The notes under the pieces: generated by a model
Told to the model about the DNA's origin: nothing
Database searches by the model: none
Seen by the model: only the letters and a program-made list of their open reading frames with translations
Shown here: positions 31,201 to 55,352 of the stretch, piece by piece
Layout: every line of letters starts with the position of its first letter
Numbering within the stretch: the first letter of the stretch is position 1
Position numbers and translations under genes: made by a program
Origin: Rhodobium gokarnense
Lineage (GTDB): Bacteria > Pseudomonadota > Alphaproteobacteria > Rhizobiales > Rhodobiaceae
Reading direction: 5' to 3'
Assembly: GCF_025961475.1 (NCBI RefSeq)
Contig: NZ_JAOQNS010000002.1
Location: forward strand, 372,001 to 436,000
Length of the DNA: 64,000 nucleotides

Positions 31201-32849
31201 CCGGGGCGTTCGCCGGCGTGCCGGACGGCTGCGCCCTCGGCTCGGTGAAGAGCAATGTCGGGCACCTGCTTGCCTCGGCCGGCATTGCCGGCGCCCTGAA
31301 GGCGATGCTTGCGCTGGAACACCGACAGATCCCGCCCTCGATCCATGTCGAGACGCTGAACCGCCACATCCCGTTCGACAGGACCCCGTTCGCCGTCAGC
31401 CGGGAGCTGCGCGACTGGCCGGGGAAACGCCACCGCGCCGCGGTCAGTTCCTTCGGCTTCAGCGGCACCAACGCCCATGTGGTTCTGGAAGAGGCCACCG
31501 CGCCCGAACCGCGCGCACCGGCCGCTCCGGGGCCTCACGTTTTCGTCGTCTCCGCCAGGACCCGCGAGGCGCTGACCGAAGCGGCGGGAACGCTGGAGCG
31601 CTTCGTGGCGGCCCGGCCGGACCTCGACCTCGCCGACCTCGCCGTCACGTTGCAATCCGGCCGCAGCGCCTTTGGCGAACGGCTTGCGGTCATCGCATCC
31701 GACCGCGATACGCTCCTGCGTGCGCTCGCCTCCGTCGTTGCCGGCGCGCCGATTACTGGCGTCCATCTCTCCTCCGGCGACCGGGACGCCGTCGCGCCCT
31801 ATGCCGACGACGCCGACGCCCGCGGCCTCGTCGCCAAATGGCTGACCTCCGGCGACGCCGGCCGGCTGGAAAAGGCCGCCGACCTCTGGGCGAAGGGCCT
31901 CGATATCCATTGGCGGGAAATCCACGGTGCGCGGCGCCTGCGATTGCCGGGCTATCCCTTTGCCCGCACGACCTATTGGATCGATGAACAGGAGAAGACC
32001 GCCGAAGCGTCGCTTCCGGCACTTGCCGCGTCGCTTCTCGGCTCCCGACCCGCCGCAGGCGAAATCGGCCGCATGACGGTGCGGATCGACGGCACCGAGC
32101 CCTGGCTCACAAGCGATGTGGGCGGCGTGGACCGCCGGCTCCTCGGCCTCTTCCTGCCGGAGCTTGCCCGCGCAGCCGCCGAGCGCATGACCGGCGCACC
32201 GGTCCGGCACCTGACCCATCTCCTCTGGGGTCGCCCGGTCGTCGTCAACGGCCGCCCCCGCGACCTCACACTCGCCGTCATGGCCGACGCCGAGGGCCTT
32301 CTCTACCGCATCGAGGCGGACGGCGAGGCGGCGACGCCCTGCCACCTCGGTTCGCTCTCAACGGCCCCGGAGGCCGAGCCGGCAACGGTCGAGCCGGCCG
32401 CCCTTCTCGGCGGTACGGATGCCACGGCCAAATTCGCGGCCTTCGCCCGGCGCCTTGCCGCACCGAGCCCGCAATCGCCGGAAATGGCCCGCGCGACGGA
32501 CGTCCGGCACGACGGTTCGACAATCTCGGCGCGGCTGGAACGGCCGCGCGGCGCGCAGCCCGCCGGCGCTCTCTTCGACCCGCTTTTCCTGGACCCCGTC
32601 TGGCGGCTGGTGCCGTTCGCATCGGGGCGGGCCGATGCGCGCCTCGCCCTCCCCATGAGCATTGCCGCGATGACGGGCTTCTCCGCACCGGGAGACACAG
32701 CCTTCGTGCGTATCGAGGACGTTGCCAGCGGCGTCTCGGCAACGCTCTTCGACGCCGGCGGCCGCGAAACCCTGCGCATCGAGGGCATCAGGACGGTGCC
32801 GTTCGACCGGAGCCGCGATATTCTCCTTGGCGAGGAGGCAGGACCATGA
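12120..32849 (+). CDS. Trans-AT polyketide synthase 1 (modules 1-6, glutarimide and beta-branching)
   Basis: A 6909-residue multimodular trans-AT PKS with no AT and no loading domain. Order: KS1(1-437)-DH(579-850)-KR(861-1290)-ACP(Ser1347); KS2(1448-1882)-B(2057-2325)-ACP(Ser2387); KS3(2471-2891)-KR(2915-3324)-ACP(Ser3380); KS4(3455-3882)-MT(4190-4488)-ACP(Ser4553); KS5(4631-5046)-ECH'(5350-5523)-ECH2(5545-5791)-ACP(Ser5840)-ACP(Ser5950); KS6(6045-6461)-DH*(6647-6909). All six KSs keep their Cys (173, 1620, 2635, 3631, 4793, 6210). It starts with malonamyl delivered in trans, forms a glutarimide at module 2, methylates at module 4 and receives a beta-branch at module 5. It ends without an ACP; the missing carrier is at the N-terminus of PKS 2. 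Its stop overlaps the monooxygenase start by 4 nt. Confidence 0.97.
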   Translation: MAERPVAIIGLGMRLPGADDLDGFWQHLAAERSLISEVPPERWDAAELKGDPANGNKTASIWGGFVDGADTFDAAFFGISPREAAWMDPQQRFALEMAWHAIEDAGYAASALAGTRTGVFMGCCHWDYAELLEKHLAQLDAYLPTGIAFSIIANRVSHFFDFRGPSITNDTACAASLTSLFEAVRALQAGECDLALAGGVNLIWSPNHFVAFSKAGMLARDGRSKAFDEAADGYVRGEGGAVLLLKPLSRALEDGDPIHAVIAGIGVNHGGRTNSLTVTNPAAQAELIARVHREAGVPPDAIDYIEAHGPGTPLGDPIEVSGLKEAFATRAAETGVSFRPETCGIGSVKTNIGHLEGAAGVAGIVKVLAALRHGRIPANVGFSEMNRLIDLAGTPFRIQKEATDWQRRDDCPRRAGVSSFGFGGSNAHVLLEDAPARAHSVAADEPVVVPLSAASEDRLEAFAERLLRFVEENGERVTLADLAVTFQYREAMDARIAVVAATLDGLAVRLRAYLAGGEAILPGGEDPSHDLARRWIAGADVDWPHCAGRRIHAPLYPFDRHRHWMDLSLGQKPQGETPHPLLHRNASGFAGPAFETVLSGDEFVLADHHVNGTKVLPGVAGLEMARAAARLAGGLEEDAFAIENVVWSRPIALDGQRTVRVETRLTRKGGAIAFALQTGEASPNLQGILRSLEIEASAGEDLAALRTRLTERIDPATCYERLFASGVDHGPAFRALSQVCRGGNEVLAQLKLPRRLLPSLEQMPLHPVLLDAAIQAWVALGDGPPPGAGVPFSCEKVEVFGPCAPVMWAHLRLRPGAASVRHLDIDLFDKDGQKRVAIRDLVLRVLAPAETHEPPTKPAFAAPVILADGIWREAPLTFRADEAAETRILLAGSDAAMAEALARRTRWPVDCLPSLEGRDPADAAEILFRAVHGILAETLAKRPAEPVSFLVLATEPTPATATAPLAALLRTAASENPKLSGRVVSLAGAVSPDRLGVTAMAEARAADGFTEICYDAAGTRSVWKPEIRNIWTSDPPFFVNPDGVYWIIGGLGGLGTIFAGWLVDKGAKKLVLSGRRQTPDPEGEEALDALKARGAEILYLPGDIASPDDVEALVCRVAELGPLKGVIHAAGILQDGYILTQGADRAVAAFAPKVAGTVHLDRATRDAPLDFFVLCSSVAAVFGNPGQAGYAAANAFMDAFAEARAGDPAAPGKTVSIAWPLWAEGGMSVDAATLAAMEKRLGLTPLPTAAGLSALEALLAADATPRTTVLHGDATRIHEVLGAYGQEPTPPAPVEKPIAKNAAPAPDDAALTAFTVAHVRDILAEVLELDAARIRPDRKLEEYGLDSIAIVEATSRLEEALGPLSKTLFFEFVDLAGVAGHLVAEKGEVLRALFADEHPALDETPPPEPPRPTAAIPLAANDDRISSSPPDRKPGRPRRPPDASDDNHDIAIVGLSLRVAGAADQDAFWKMLSEGLHGFTPVPAERWDHAAIHHPERDVPGKTVVKTGAFLADIDKFDPRYFRISQAEAELMSPEVRLFLEASVEAFEDAGYSRETMARRYGGDVAVIVGSMTNEYDLYGFQNMLLRGALASGSYTGTVPNMVSYFYGFTGPSYFLDTMCSAASTCVHEAVHMLRAGRCKMALAGGVSLLLHPQKLIATSQEHFTSKSADVIRGYGLGADGTILGEGVGALVLKPLAEARRDGDHVYGVIIGSGISNAGVRNGFTVPNPNQQAVAIEAALDDAGIGAETIGYVEGHGSGTALGDPIEVKALTTVFRKATDAVQTVPVGTVKSNVAHLLGASGLAGIAKVLAQLKHGQLAPSLHAETLNPDIPFATSPFYVQRELAEWVRLKDADGAELLRRAGVTSIGAGGMNSHIVIEEAPHLPALPEPEGPELLVFSALNPERLKVVLERFRDHLRSHPDERLADLAFTLQVGKNELSARLAIIAQGRDEALAAIDRFLRTGEPGDGTVYQPSILDCDPPGDREALDVDCAARRLDRIADAWCRGAVVDWDLVNRGRALRRVSLPAYPFEKVRCWYREEPDAPSVIRPLGAGQKLHPFVGVNRSDAAGLRFETGILLTELRDYVFADAGREAILPLAAVDALAAAASLAGLSARPTFRQIQIQPAKEWAEIASCDIRINGNSNKRPDLAIDTIDRSGDKRTWARGLLSADGPKPVGSVDLAASRASALEELDAKTLYGALKARGLTFGPYLETVAAAWRLTDGSVLCRLRPDPPQQDAFKKNARLPAPALGAAWQALLLARPGEDDAAALAIDAIALADGAVTDVLCRPDGSGGHDILFLDGTGTIVAELSGVSVGASGAEERGVAAVPDGAEAGAPIDASTKLPASLPANALCDDLRRMAASILKFAPADISLREPFHDLGFDSISLTRYAGDISAAFGIALSPAIFFECEHIEALADHLASRYSVAARPNSVATVPAKTASDTVSAPAIPAGPAVKTQRPQAVSSNEKIAIVGMAGRFPESPDVETFFDNLLAGRDLTSDLPLERYSPTCRARLDAAGFTKRGGFLSDIDRFDAAFFRISPAEAERMDPQQRLLLETAWRALEDAGYAPEELPRAGVFVGITSLDYADLWRAEGLPADGFLATGNSLAMAANRISHRFDLSGPSEAIDTACSSSLVALLRARDALLAGKCDAALVGGVNLCLAPDGFEGPHQAGMLSPTGRCHTFAADADGYARGEGVAVLVLKRLVDAERDGDRVLAVVAGGAENHGGRAGALTAPNAKAQARLIVEAMAGIDPETISFIEVHGTGTELGDPVEINGLKRAYEELLGERRADIGLGAVKPNIGHLEAAAGLAGVVKVVMAMGRGELPPTIGCDAPNPHIDLQGSPFRLVTAREAWPKKNDAPRRAGVSSFGFGGTNAHVVLESYDGAREARRSLPPRQFADARFWIPFEKETQSETLLFAAEWAPQEASGTAFAGRRIVVACGVPVAEAGTEIVDLAPTGMTMAERYRDAAGRLLRFLKKEMAAAIGDDVLIQLAVPADDALFAGLGSMLRTASEEEPRLKAQIVEVPAATAPATAARWLQGEAGGPAGTHSRYVAGRREVRRWRALSEPAPAERWQDGGVYLLTGGMGGLGRLVARDIAESAKGAVLVLAGSGPLDEDRTAFLEELRGLGAVAAYRRVDVADKAAVKALVDHIVEVHGKLTAVLHCAGILRDGFLATKTEDDLGAVLAPKVAGSLALVEACAGRGVEEIVFFSSLAGPFGNAGQADYAAANGFLDALAERGAGETKITAIDWPLWQDGGMTVDSGTRDALFRRMGQRPLSAQSGLDALARARSANAAQVAVVAGDAARIRRFFAPPDAPPATPRVDTGPAAAAPSPDIAKRTREKLRALFAGISGLAEAAIDPAAPLEDYGIDSLMITRLNNELSGRFAALPKTLFFRHRTLAAVADHLAEAQPAACRAWTGLDKEPAQLANTFSRAAAPAAISIPAPDDPIAIIGLSGAYPDAPDPDAFWENLVAGHDAVTEIPEERWPLGGFFEPDPDEAAASGKSYSKWGAFLQGFADFDPLFFRISPRDAAAMDPQERLFLTAAWQAVEDAGYSPARLKAATGGRVGVFVGATKTGYALHGPFRAEGGAMVRPSTSFAAMANRVSFVLDLCGPSVPVDTMCSSSLTAIHEAVQHLAAGTCEMAIAGGVNLYLHPATYADLSAAHMLSPTGRCRSFGAGADGFVPGEGVGCVVLKPLSAALEDGDRIHAVIRGTAVNHGGRTNGFTVPNPLAQRDVVRAALAKAGLSAGDISYIEAHGTGTDLGDPIEIDGLSEAFAGAPGACALGSVKSQIGHLEAAAGIAGMTKVVLQMREKTFAPSLHADDVNPNLDLAITPFVLQRAAVPWRSEAPRRAGISSFGAGGANAHVIVEEAPLDEAAATDGGPQAIVLSARTEERLQAAAGRLLAFLEKKSRRSVAPDRDALAGALSRQLADLLGVESADIDPTESFDGLGLEPSDAHALRRAANAAFGTDLGSQDLAAAGSIAGLAGLIAATAAPTASAGPALADIAYTLQVGREPMDARLGIMASDVDDLGEKLHAWLAGSDVLAGVFAGNAGGPNNGFAALSGDEVLAEVIARAWATGRAETLLRLWVEGVEIDWPLLRAGDRARIVSLPTYPFEAQKYWIPEDVRRASVADAPRREHTPDAAVCRAVEAPCGDTLLLGAMDAFDEAIAGVLKSVLGDVSMDASVEKYRPWRAAAESLLADAPEVDPAEASTAWQARREVSPAQWALADAALKALPEILTGRLRATDVLFPDGRQTLVEAVYKENAVAARFSRTLAEAAAGIVAEGTGRELRILEIGAGTGGTSEPVFDALQPHADRIAEYCYTDVSKAFLIHAERDYAGRVPGLRTALFDVERRPQEQGLGTGYDLIIAANVLHATADIHRTLSHVREVLAPGGTLLLNETSRPTLFTHVTFGLLDGWWRFTDPDRRIPGTPSLTLEAWRRALEGAGFAFVAGSSEPERALGQQIVVARAGGAPAGETPSGPKAIPTISDAAASPPPRENAVPSGTLRDRLLAALAETLNVAPERIEADKSFADYGLDSILGAEFVHRLRKSLGIALDQTTLFDFSNVTRLEAHLTEDHADAVTRLVEPGAPPIRSKETVAAIAAPAIRTAPAARTDPIAIVGASGRFAKSETVDALWEHLLAGDDLVEPVTRFDLAPFYRNAAPGTYGRHGSFLDAVDRFDPVFFGISGLEATYMDPQQRLFLEEAWKMLENAGHAGTDMVGRRCGVFVGASHGDYQELFADQPPGQAFWGNTASLIPARISYWLDLKGPAVAADTACSSSLVALHLACRSIRDGECEMALAGGVFVQSSPRFFRYANAAGMLSPTGRCAAFGAGADGIVPGEAVGAVLLRPLADARADGDTVLGLIAATGTNQDGTTNGITAPSAASQERLIRETYEAFGIDPASIDMVEAHGTGTVLGDPIEHAALARAFAGVDKRILLGSVKSNIGHATTAAGIAGLLKVLWSLKHETIPPSLHFAGGNPAIDFLTSPFRVNGDPVPWPKGAQKKRRAAISSFGFSGTNAHVVVEEAPDEALVPEPTRTQLFVLSARTPEQLKSQAKRLADHLETHPELTPEDVAFTLIAGRRAFEHRLALVAEGLADVTARVRAWLRGDPEGDEETGATRAASAAEDAEASLPTAVTATDGDRRMTDLRTLGRAFLGGMAPDPKTLFTAPRRRVPLPTYPFADRRYWVGRQGTSDGAARAAAAASSESILSPQARPAPAMAAAAAPSPSISSPADDDRAVPTAAPRPADAPSSGGAQTPVSGERVSLANPAVVVASIGAAATGGAMKVRLAPLGVRQTSTAPLAGTLAQRAPATSSEAAGSVTRRPDADGVRVLDLAGRWDRSLEAALAAELDVARTDEAVRCVVLAGRDAWCGEGAFDPAMLVDCAVPVVAAVSDAASGTGALTALLADFLVLADGMRFEAIPEPATDLGARLPNRRIGARVSVSAADLAAAGCLVRPATEVEAAARDLARRIAEAPREALMLLKNHMRRQMPVLVGDARPDPLSLDLSAEPPVLAPQTIPLRSDVIELERFADGVVLIKMIEKTGRNMFTPAFMDGLDEAFAAIAGMADAKVVVLTGFEAYFACGGTADGLAELQAGAGRFTDRRIYALPLACDLPVIAAMQGHAIGAGWSLGLFCDAAVLAEEGVYHSNYLWYGFTPGAGATLVFPARLGDDLGREVLFSAREYRGAELGRRSARVTMLPARDVLPGALAAAHALAARPRADLIAEKAVRAAPLREGLDAVLQREVAMHEKTFIGNDAVRARIAEKFGSPPAEPAPPAPMVDAARVKSEIIASLAETLMIDTADIRDGDSFLDLGLDSILAVTWIRGLNARYAIDLPATAVYAHPSVGALAAHIAALLPVDERLAPGDAPAVAMPAPLTAEPAPVPAAAKTHGSMVKSEIIASLAETLMIEPSDIRAGDSFLDLGLDSILAVTWIRGLNARYGIELPATAVYAHPSVGALAEHIAALLPAEEEPASKETPVMEPTPATPQAAPVAPVAMAAPEPVAALQFAASAATWDSGPQPIAIIGASGAFPKAGDLEQFWENIRSGRDCISEVPASRWKIADFYDPDPQAPGKTYCKWMGALDEPGAFDARFFAITPREAELMDPQQRLFLQSAWHAIEDAAIDPQSLSGTRTGVYVASGASGYEDRIAERNTYSLLGASGSILAARISYLLDLRGPALSVDTACSSSLVALCQACDSLAAGAIDLALAGGVSVLVGPKMFIDTAKVAMLSPDGRCFAFDDRANGFVPGEGVGAVLLKRLCDAERDGDPIRAVIRGWGLNQDGRTNGITAPNPEAQTALLKDVYARFSIDPATIGLVECHGTGTSLGDPIEVEGLTGAFAGVPDGCALGSVKSNVGHLLASAGIAGALKAMLALEHRQIPPSIHVETLNRHIPFDRTPFAVSRELRDWPGKRHRAAVSSFGFSGTNAHVVLEEATAPEPRAPAAPGPHVFVVSARTREALTEAAGTLERFVAARPDLDLADLAVTLQSGRSAFGERLAVIASDRDTLLRALASVVAGAPITGVHLSSGDRDAVAPYADDADARGLVAKWLTSGDAGRLEKAADLWAKGLDIHWREIHGARRLRLPGYPFARTTYWIDEQEKTAEASLPALAASLLGSRPAAGEIGRMTVRIDGTEPWLTSDVGGVDRRLLGLFLPELARAAAERMTGAPVRHLTHLLWGRPVVVNGRPRDLTLAVMADAEGLLYRIEADGEAATPCHLGSLSTAPEAEPATVEPAALLGGTDATAKFAAFARRLAAPSPQSPEMARATDVRHDGSTISARLERPRGAQPAGALFDPLFLDPVWRLVPFASGRADARLALPMSIAAMTGFSAPGDTAFVRIEDVASGVSATLFDAGGRETLRIEGIRTVPFDRSRDILLGEEAGP
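16461..19420 (+). other. PKS 1 module 2: KS-B-ACP branching module (glutarimide formation)
   Basis: KS2 keeps Cys1620, His1756 and His1796 but its surroundings are atypical: LDTMCSAAST, SNVAH instead of NIGH, and MSPEVRLFLE instead of MDPQQRLFLE. The following region (2057-2325) has DH-like length and landmarks (LHPF start, an ILPL segment, a degenerate LPAPALGAAWQ) but no catalytic His or Asp. This is what is expected for the branching (B) domain of rhizoxin- and glutarimide-type KS-B modules, which catalyse vinylogous Michael addition of malonyl-ACP and ring closure. ACP Ser2387 is in LGFDSISLTRY. No KR is present or needed. Confidence 0.82.
19530..22400 (+). other. PKS 1 module 3: KS-KR-ACP with shortened post-KS adapter
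   Basis: KS3 has a standard DTACSSSL motif (Cys2635) and an intact HGTGT. The flanking subdomain that separates KS from the LPTYPF-type linker in the other modules (about 150 residues) is missing: only about a dozen residues separate the KS end from an LPPRQFADARFW relic. The KR is complete (GGMGGLG, LAPKVAG Lys, FSSLAG Ser, Tyr3233) with the B-type Asp (ILRDG). ACP Ser3380 is in YGIDSLMITRL. Expected product: a beta-hydroxyl next to the glutarimide methylene. Confidence 0.88.
22482..25905 (+). other. PKS 1 module 4: KS-(embedded ACP-like)-MT-ACP, alpha-methylation
   Basis: KS4 has Cys3631 (VDTMCSSSL) and intact His motifs. Within the post-KS adapter an ACP-like helical segment (3926-4010) is inserted; its attachment motif is FDGLGLEPSD, without the Asp-Ser pair. 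The C-methyltransferase shows the SAM-binding EIGAGTGGTS (from 4308) and FGLLDGWWRF downstream. ACP Ser4553 is in YGLDSILGAEF. No KR, so an alpha-methyl beta-keto thioester goes on to module 5. Confidence 0.88.
26010..30092 (+). other. PKS 1 module 5: KS-ECH'-ECH2-ACP-ACP, beta-branching acceptor
   Basis: KS5 (Cys4793) is followed by an Ala/Pro-rich linker (5210-5345), a shortened ECH-like domain (5350-5523) and a complete PksI-like ECH2 decarboxylase (5545-5791; note RNMFTPAFMDGL, AAMQGHAIGAGWSLG and YGFTPGAGA). Two near-identical ACPs follow, each with DSILAVTW, i.e. Trp exactly six residues after the attachment Ser (5840/5846 and 5950/5956). This DSxxxxxW pattern is the known mark of ACPs recognised by the HCS cassette. 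Expected product is a beta-methyl or, with this ECH2 type, an exocyclic methylene branch. Confidence 0.9.
29541..30092 (+). repeat. Tandem duplication of the beta-branching ACP
   Basis: Two copies, 29541-29762 and 29871-30092, offset by exactly 330 nt, encode nearly the same 74 residues and also match closely at DNA level. The spacer is Pro/Ala-rich. Tandem acceptor ACPs are common at beta-branching steps and are usually read as a throughput gain; the high DNA similarity suggests recent duplication or gene conversion. Confidence 0.9.
30252..32849 (+). other. PKS 1 module 6, first part: KS-DH* (ACP is on PKS 2)
   Basis: KS6 is canonical (Cys6210, ECHGTGT, NVGHLL). The C-terminal 260 residues follow a DH outline but lack the catalytic His (SDVGGVDRRLL where DHxxxG is expected), and the second motif reads LFLDPVWRL, keeping Asp6825 but replacing Gln with Arg; hence a non-dehydrating DH*. 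The module has no ACP or KR; its carrier is almost certainly the N-terminal ACP of PKS 2 (34159-34520). The flavin monooxygenase gene sits exactly at this split. Confidence 0.8.
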
Positions 32850-34158
32850 CGAGGGTGGCGATCGTCGGCGGCGGGCCGACGGGCATCGGCGTTGCCCGCG
32901 AGCTGATCGAGGGCGGCATTGCCGTCGACCTTTATGAAGCGGAGGCCGATTTCGGCGGCGTCTGGAACGGCGAGGCGCCGTGCGGGCGCACCTATCGCTC
33001 GCTGCACCTCATCTCGCCGAAATTCAACACGCAAGTTCCCGACTTCCCGATGCCGGACGACTACCCGCCCTATCCGAATCACCGCCAGATGCTGGACTAT
33101 GTCCGCGCCTATGCGAGGGCCTTCGGCGTCTATGAGCGCGCCAACTTCAATGCGGCCGTTGAAAGCCTGACCCCGGAGGGCGACGGCTGGCGCCTGAGGA
33201 CGAGCGCCGGCCATGACGAGCACTATCCCCTCGTCGTCGTCTGCAACGGCCTGCAGCGCGTGCCGCTCTATCCCGACCCGCCCTATCCGGGCAGCTTTTC
33301 CGGCGAGGTGCTCCACGCCGCCGACTACAAGTCCGCCGACCAGCTTCGCGACCGCCGTGTCCTCGTCATCGGCGGCGGCAATTCCGGCTGCGACCTTGCC
33401 GTCGATGCAATCCACACGGCGGCAAGCGTCCTCCACAGCACAAGGCGCGGCTACTACTACCAGCCGAAATTCATCGACGGAAAGCCGACGCCGCAATGGA
33501 TGATGGAGCTCGGCAACAAGTTCGCCACGAGGCAGGAGACCCTCGCCTATATGGCCGAGGTCTTCCGCTTTGCCGGCTTCGACGGCACCGCCTACGGCCT
33601 GCCGAAACCGGACTACCCGCTCGATGCCGCCCACCCGGTGATGAACTCTTTGCTGCTCTATCACATCGGCCATGGCGACATTCAACCGAAGGGCGACGTC
33701 GAAAGATTTGCCGGCAAAACGGTTCGGTTCAAGGACGGCAGCGCGGCGGAGATCGACCTTGCGCTCTTCGCCACGGGCTATCGCCGCGACTTCCCGTTCC
33801 TCGATGCCGGCCTCCTGGAATGGAAGGACGGCATTCCCGACCTGTTCCTCCATTCCACCCCGCGCAACCACGACAACCTCCTCTTTATGGGCTTCATCAA
33901 CGCCGCCGGCGGCCTCGGCGACGGCATGAAGACGCAAGGGCTGTTCGTGCTGAATTATGCCCGCGCGCTTTTTGCCCGTAGCCCCGGGCTGGAGCGGTTC
34001 CTCAAGGCCAAGAAGATCGACAGGCCGGACCTCGGCCAGGGCTATTTCATCGACAGCTATCGCCATCGCTGGGAAGCCGACCTCTGGAAGCTGCTCGCCC
34101 ATATGCGCCGCTACCGCGACATGCTCGCCGAAACCGCGGTTGAGGAGGTGGCCGTCCG

Positions 34159-34162
<4 letters not shown>
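32846..34162 (+). CDS. Flavin-containing monooxygenase, proposed in-line oxygen-inserting enzyme of split module 6
   Basis: A 438-residue class B flavoprotein. An FAD site GGGPTG (8-13), an NADPH Rossmann motif with GGGNSG (about 175-180), the FMO fingerprint F151-S-G153-E-V-L-H157-A-A-D-Y161 (FxGxxxHxxxY/F) and FATGY (308-312) are all present; no membrane anchor. Its gene overlaps both PKS genes by 4 nt, so it is made with them. Homologous enzymes in oocydin-, pederin- and sesbanimide-type trans-AT systems oxidise the growing chain on an ACP, often by Baeyer-Villiger insertion at the beta-keto group. Module 6 would present such a keto group. Simple alpha-hydroxylation or post-PKS oxidation are alternatives. 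Confidence 0.9.
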
Positions 34163-54360
<20,198 letters not shown>

Positions 54361-54474
54361 ATAAAGCCGTCCGCGCGAAAGCCGTGGACGGATGCCGAGC
54401 GATCGGCTGACAGATCTCTGCCGCGCACCGTATAGTCGATGCGCGCGCAAAATCTGCAAGGGTGAGTCGGCGGC
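54361..54474 (+). terminator. Post-PKS intergenic segment with a weak hairpin
   Basis: CCGTCC (54367-54372) can pair with GGACGG (54386-54391) around a 13-nt loop just after the PKS 2 stop. No T-run follows, so it is at most a Rho-dependent or attenuating structure. AAGGGTGAG (54458-54466) at the end of the segment is the ribosome site of the next gene. Confidence 0.25.
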
Positions 54475-55347
54475 ATGACCATCGACGTCGAAGACGAGTT
54501 CGAGGAATATGAGGAAGCCCTCGGCGGCGAGCGTCGCCGCCGGTTCCAGCTCTATGGCCTCATCCTCCTGATCGGCGTCGGCGTCGTCATCGCGCTCTTG
54601 TGGAGCCGGATCGTCATCACCATCGAATCCGGCGAGGCCGGCGTGCTCTACCGCTGGGTCTCCGGCACGGAGATGAACCAGATCTACGGCGAGGGCCTGC
54701 ACATCATCTGGCCGTGGAACCGGATGTATGTCTACAACGTCCGCCTGCAGACCAAGGAACGCAACTACACGATGCTGACAAAGGGCGGCCTGCCGATCGA
54801 CCTGCAGATCGCCGTGCGCTACCAGCCGGACCTGCGGCTGCTGCCGCTGCTCCACGTCACCGTCGGCCCGGAATACCTCAACAAGATCGTCTTTCCGGAG
54901 ACGGAGGCGGTGCTGCGCCGCGCCGTCGGCCAGTACACGCCCGAACAGGTCTACACCAGCAAGCGCGGCTTCCTGGAATCGATCGTCGTCAGCAGCCTGA
55001 CCAATGTGGAGGACCGCTACGTCATCGTCGACGACGTCCTGGTGCGCAGCGTCGAGCTGCCGCCCGCCGTGCGCCTTGCGGTGGAGCGCAAGCTGACCCT
55101 GTCGGAGGAGGAGAAGGCCTACGACTACCGCATCGGCATCGAGCGCAAGGAAGCCAAGCGCAAGGAGATCGAGGCCGGCGGCATCATGCTCTATCAGAAC
55201 ACCATCAAGAAGAGCCTCAACGAGGACCTGTTGCGCTGGCAGGGCGTGCAGGCGACCAAGCAGCTCGCCACCTCGCCCAATTCCAAGACGGTGGTGATCG
55301 GCTCCGGCAAGGACGGCCTGCCGCTGATCCTCGGCGGCGACCGCTAG
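54475..55347 (+). CDS. SPFH/band 7 (prohibitin-like) membrane protein
   Basis: A 290-residue protein with an acidic N-terminus, one transmembrane helix (about 27-45, LYGLILLIGVGVVIALLW) and an SPFH domain (about 48-210) starting IVITIESGEAGVLYRWVSG and including GLHIIWPWNRMYVYNVR. A charged, coiled-coil-prone segment (KLTLSEEEKAY to KEIEAGG) follows, as in prohibitins/HflK-like proteins. Such proteins form membrane scaffolds; the partner is unknown. Good ribosome site 8 nt upstream. Five bases separate its stop from the ligand-binding protein gene, which is probably cotranscribed and may be its partner. No evident link to the polyketide pathway. Confidence 0.88.
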   Translation: MTIDVEDEFEEYEEALGGERRRRFQLYGLILLIGVGVVIALLWSRIVITIESGEAGVLYRWVSGTEMNQIYGEGLHIIWPWNRMYVYNVRLQTKERNYTMLTKGGLPIDLQIAVRYQPDLRLLPLLHVTVGPEYLNKIVFPETEAVLRRAVGQYTPEQVYTSKRGFLESIVVSSLTNVEDRYVIVDDVLVRSVELPPAVRLAVERKLTLSEEEKAYDYRIGIERKEAKRKEIEAGGIMLYQNTIKKSLNEDLLRWQGVQATKQLATSPNSKTVVIGSGKDGLPLILGGDR

Positions 55348-55352
55348 GCGCG

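Noticed and set aside
32058-32849. C-terminal region of PKS 1 as a thioesterase or condensation domain
   Set aside because: No GxSxG or HHxxxDG motif; the layout follows a DH fold with the His missing.
54600-55352. Upstream extension of the ligand-binding protein into the SPFH gene
   Set aside because: The extension is an out-of-frame reading of the SPFH coding sequence and breaks at no start with a ribosome site; ATG 55353 begins the membrane anchor.
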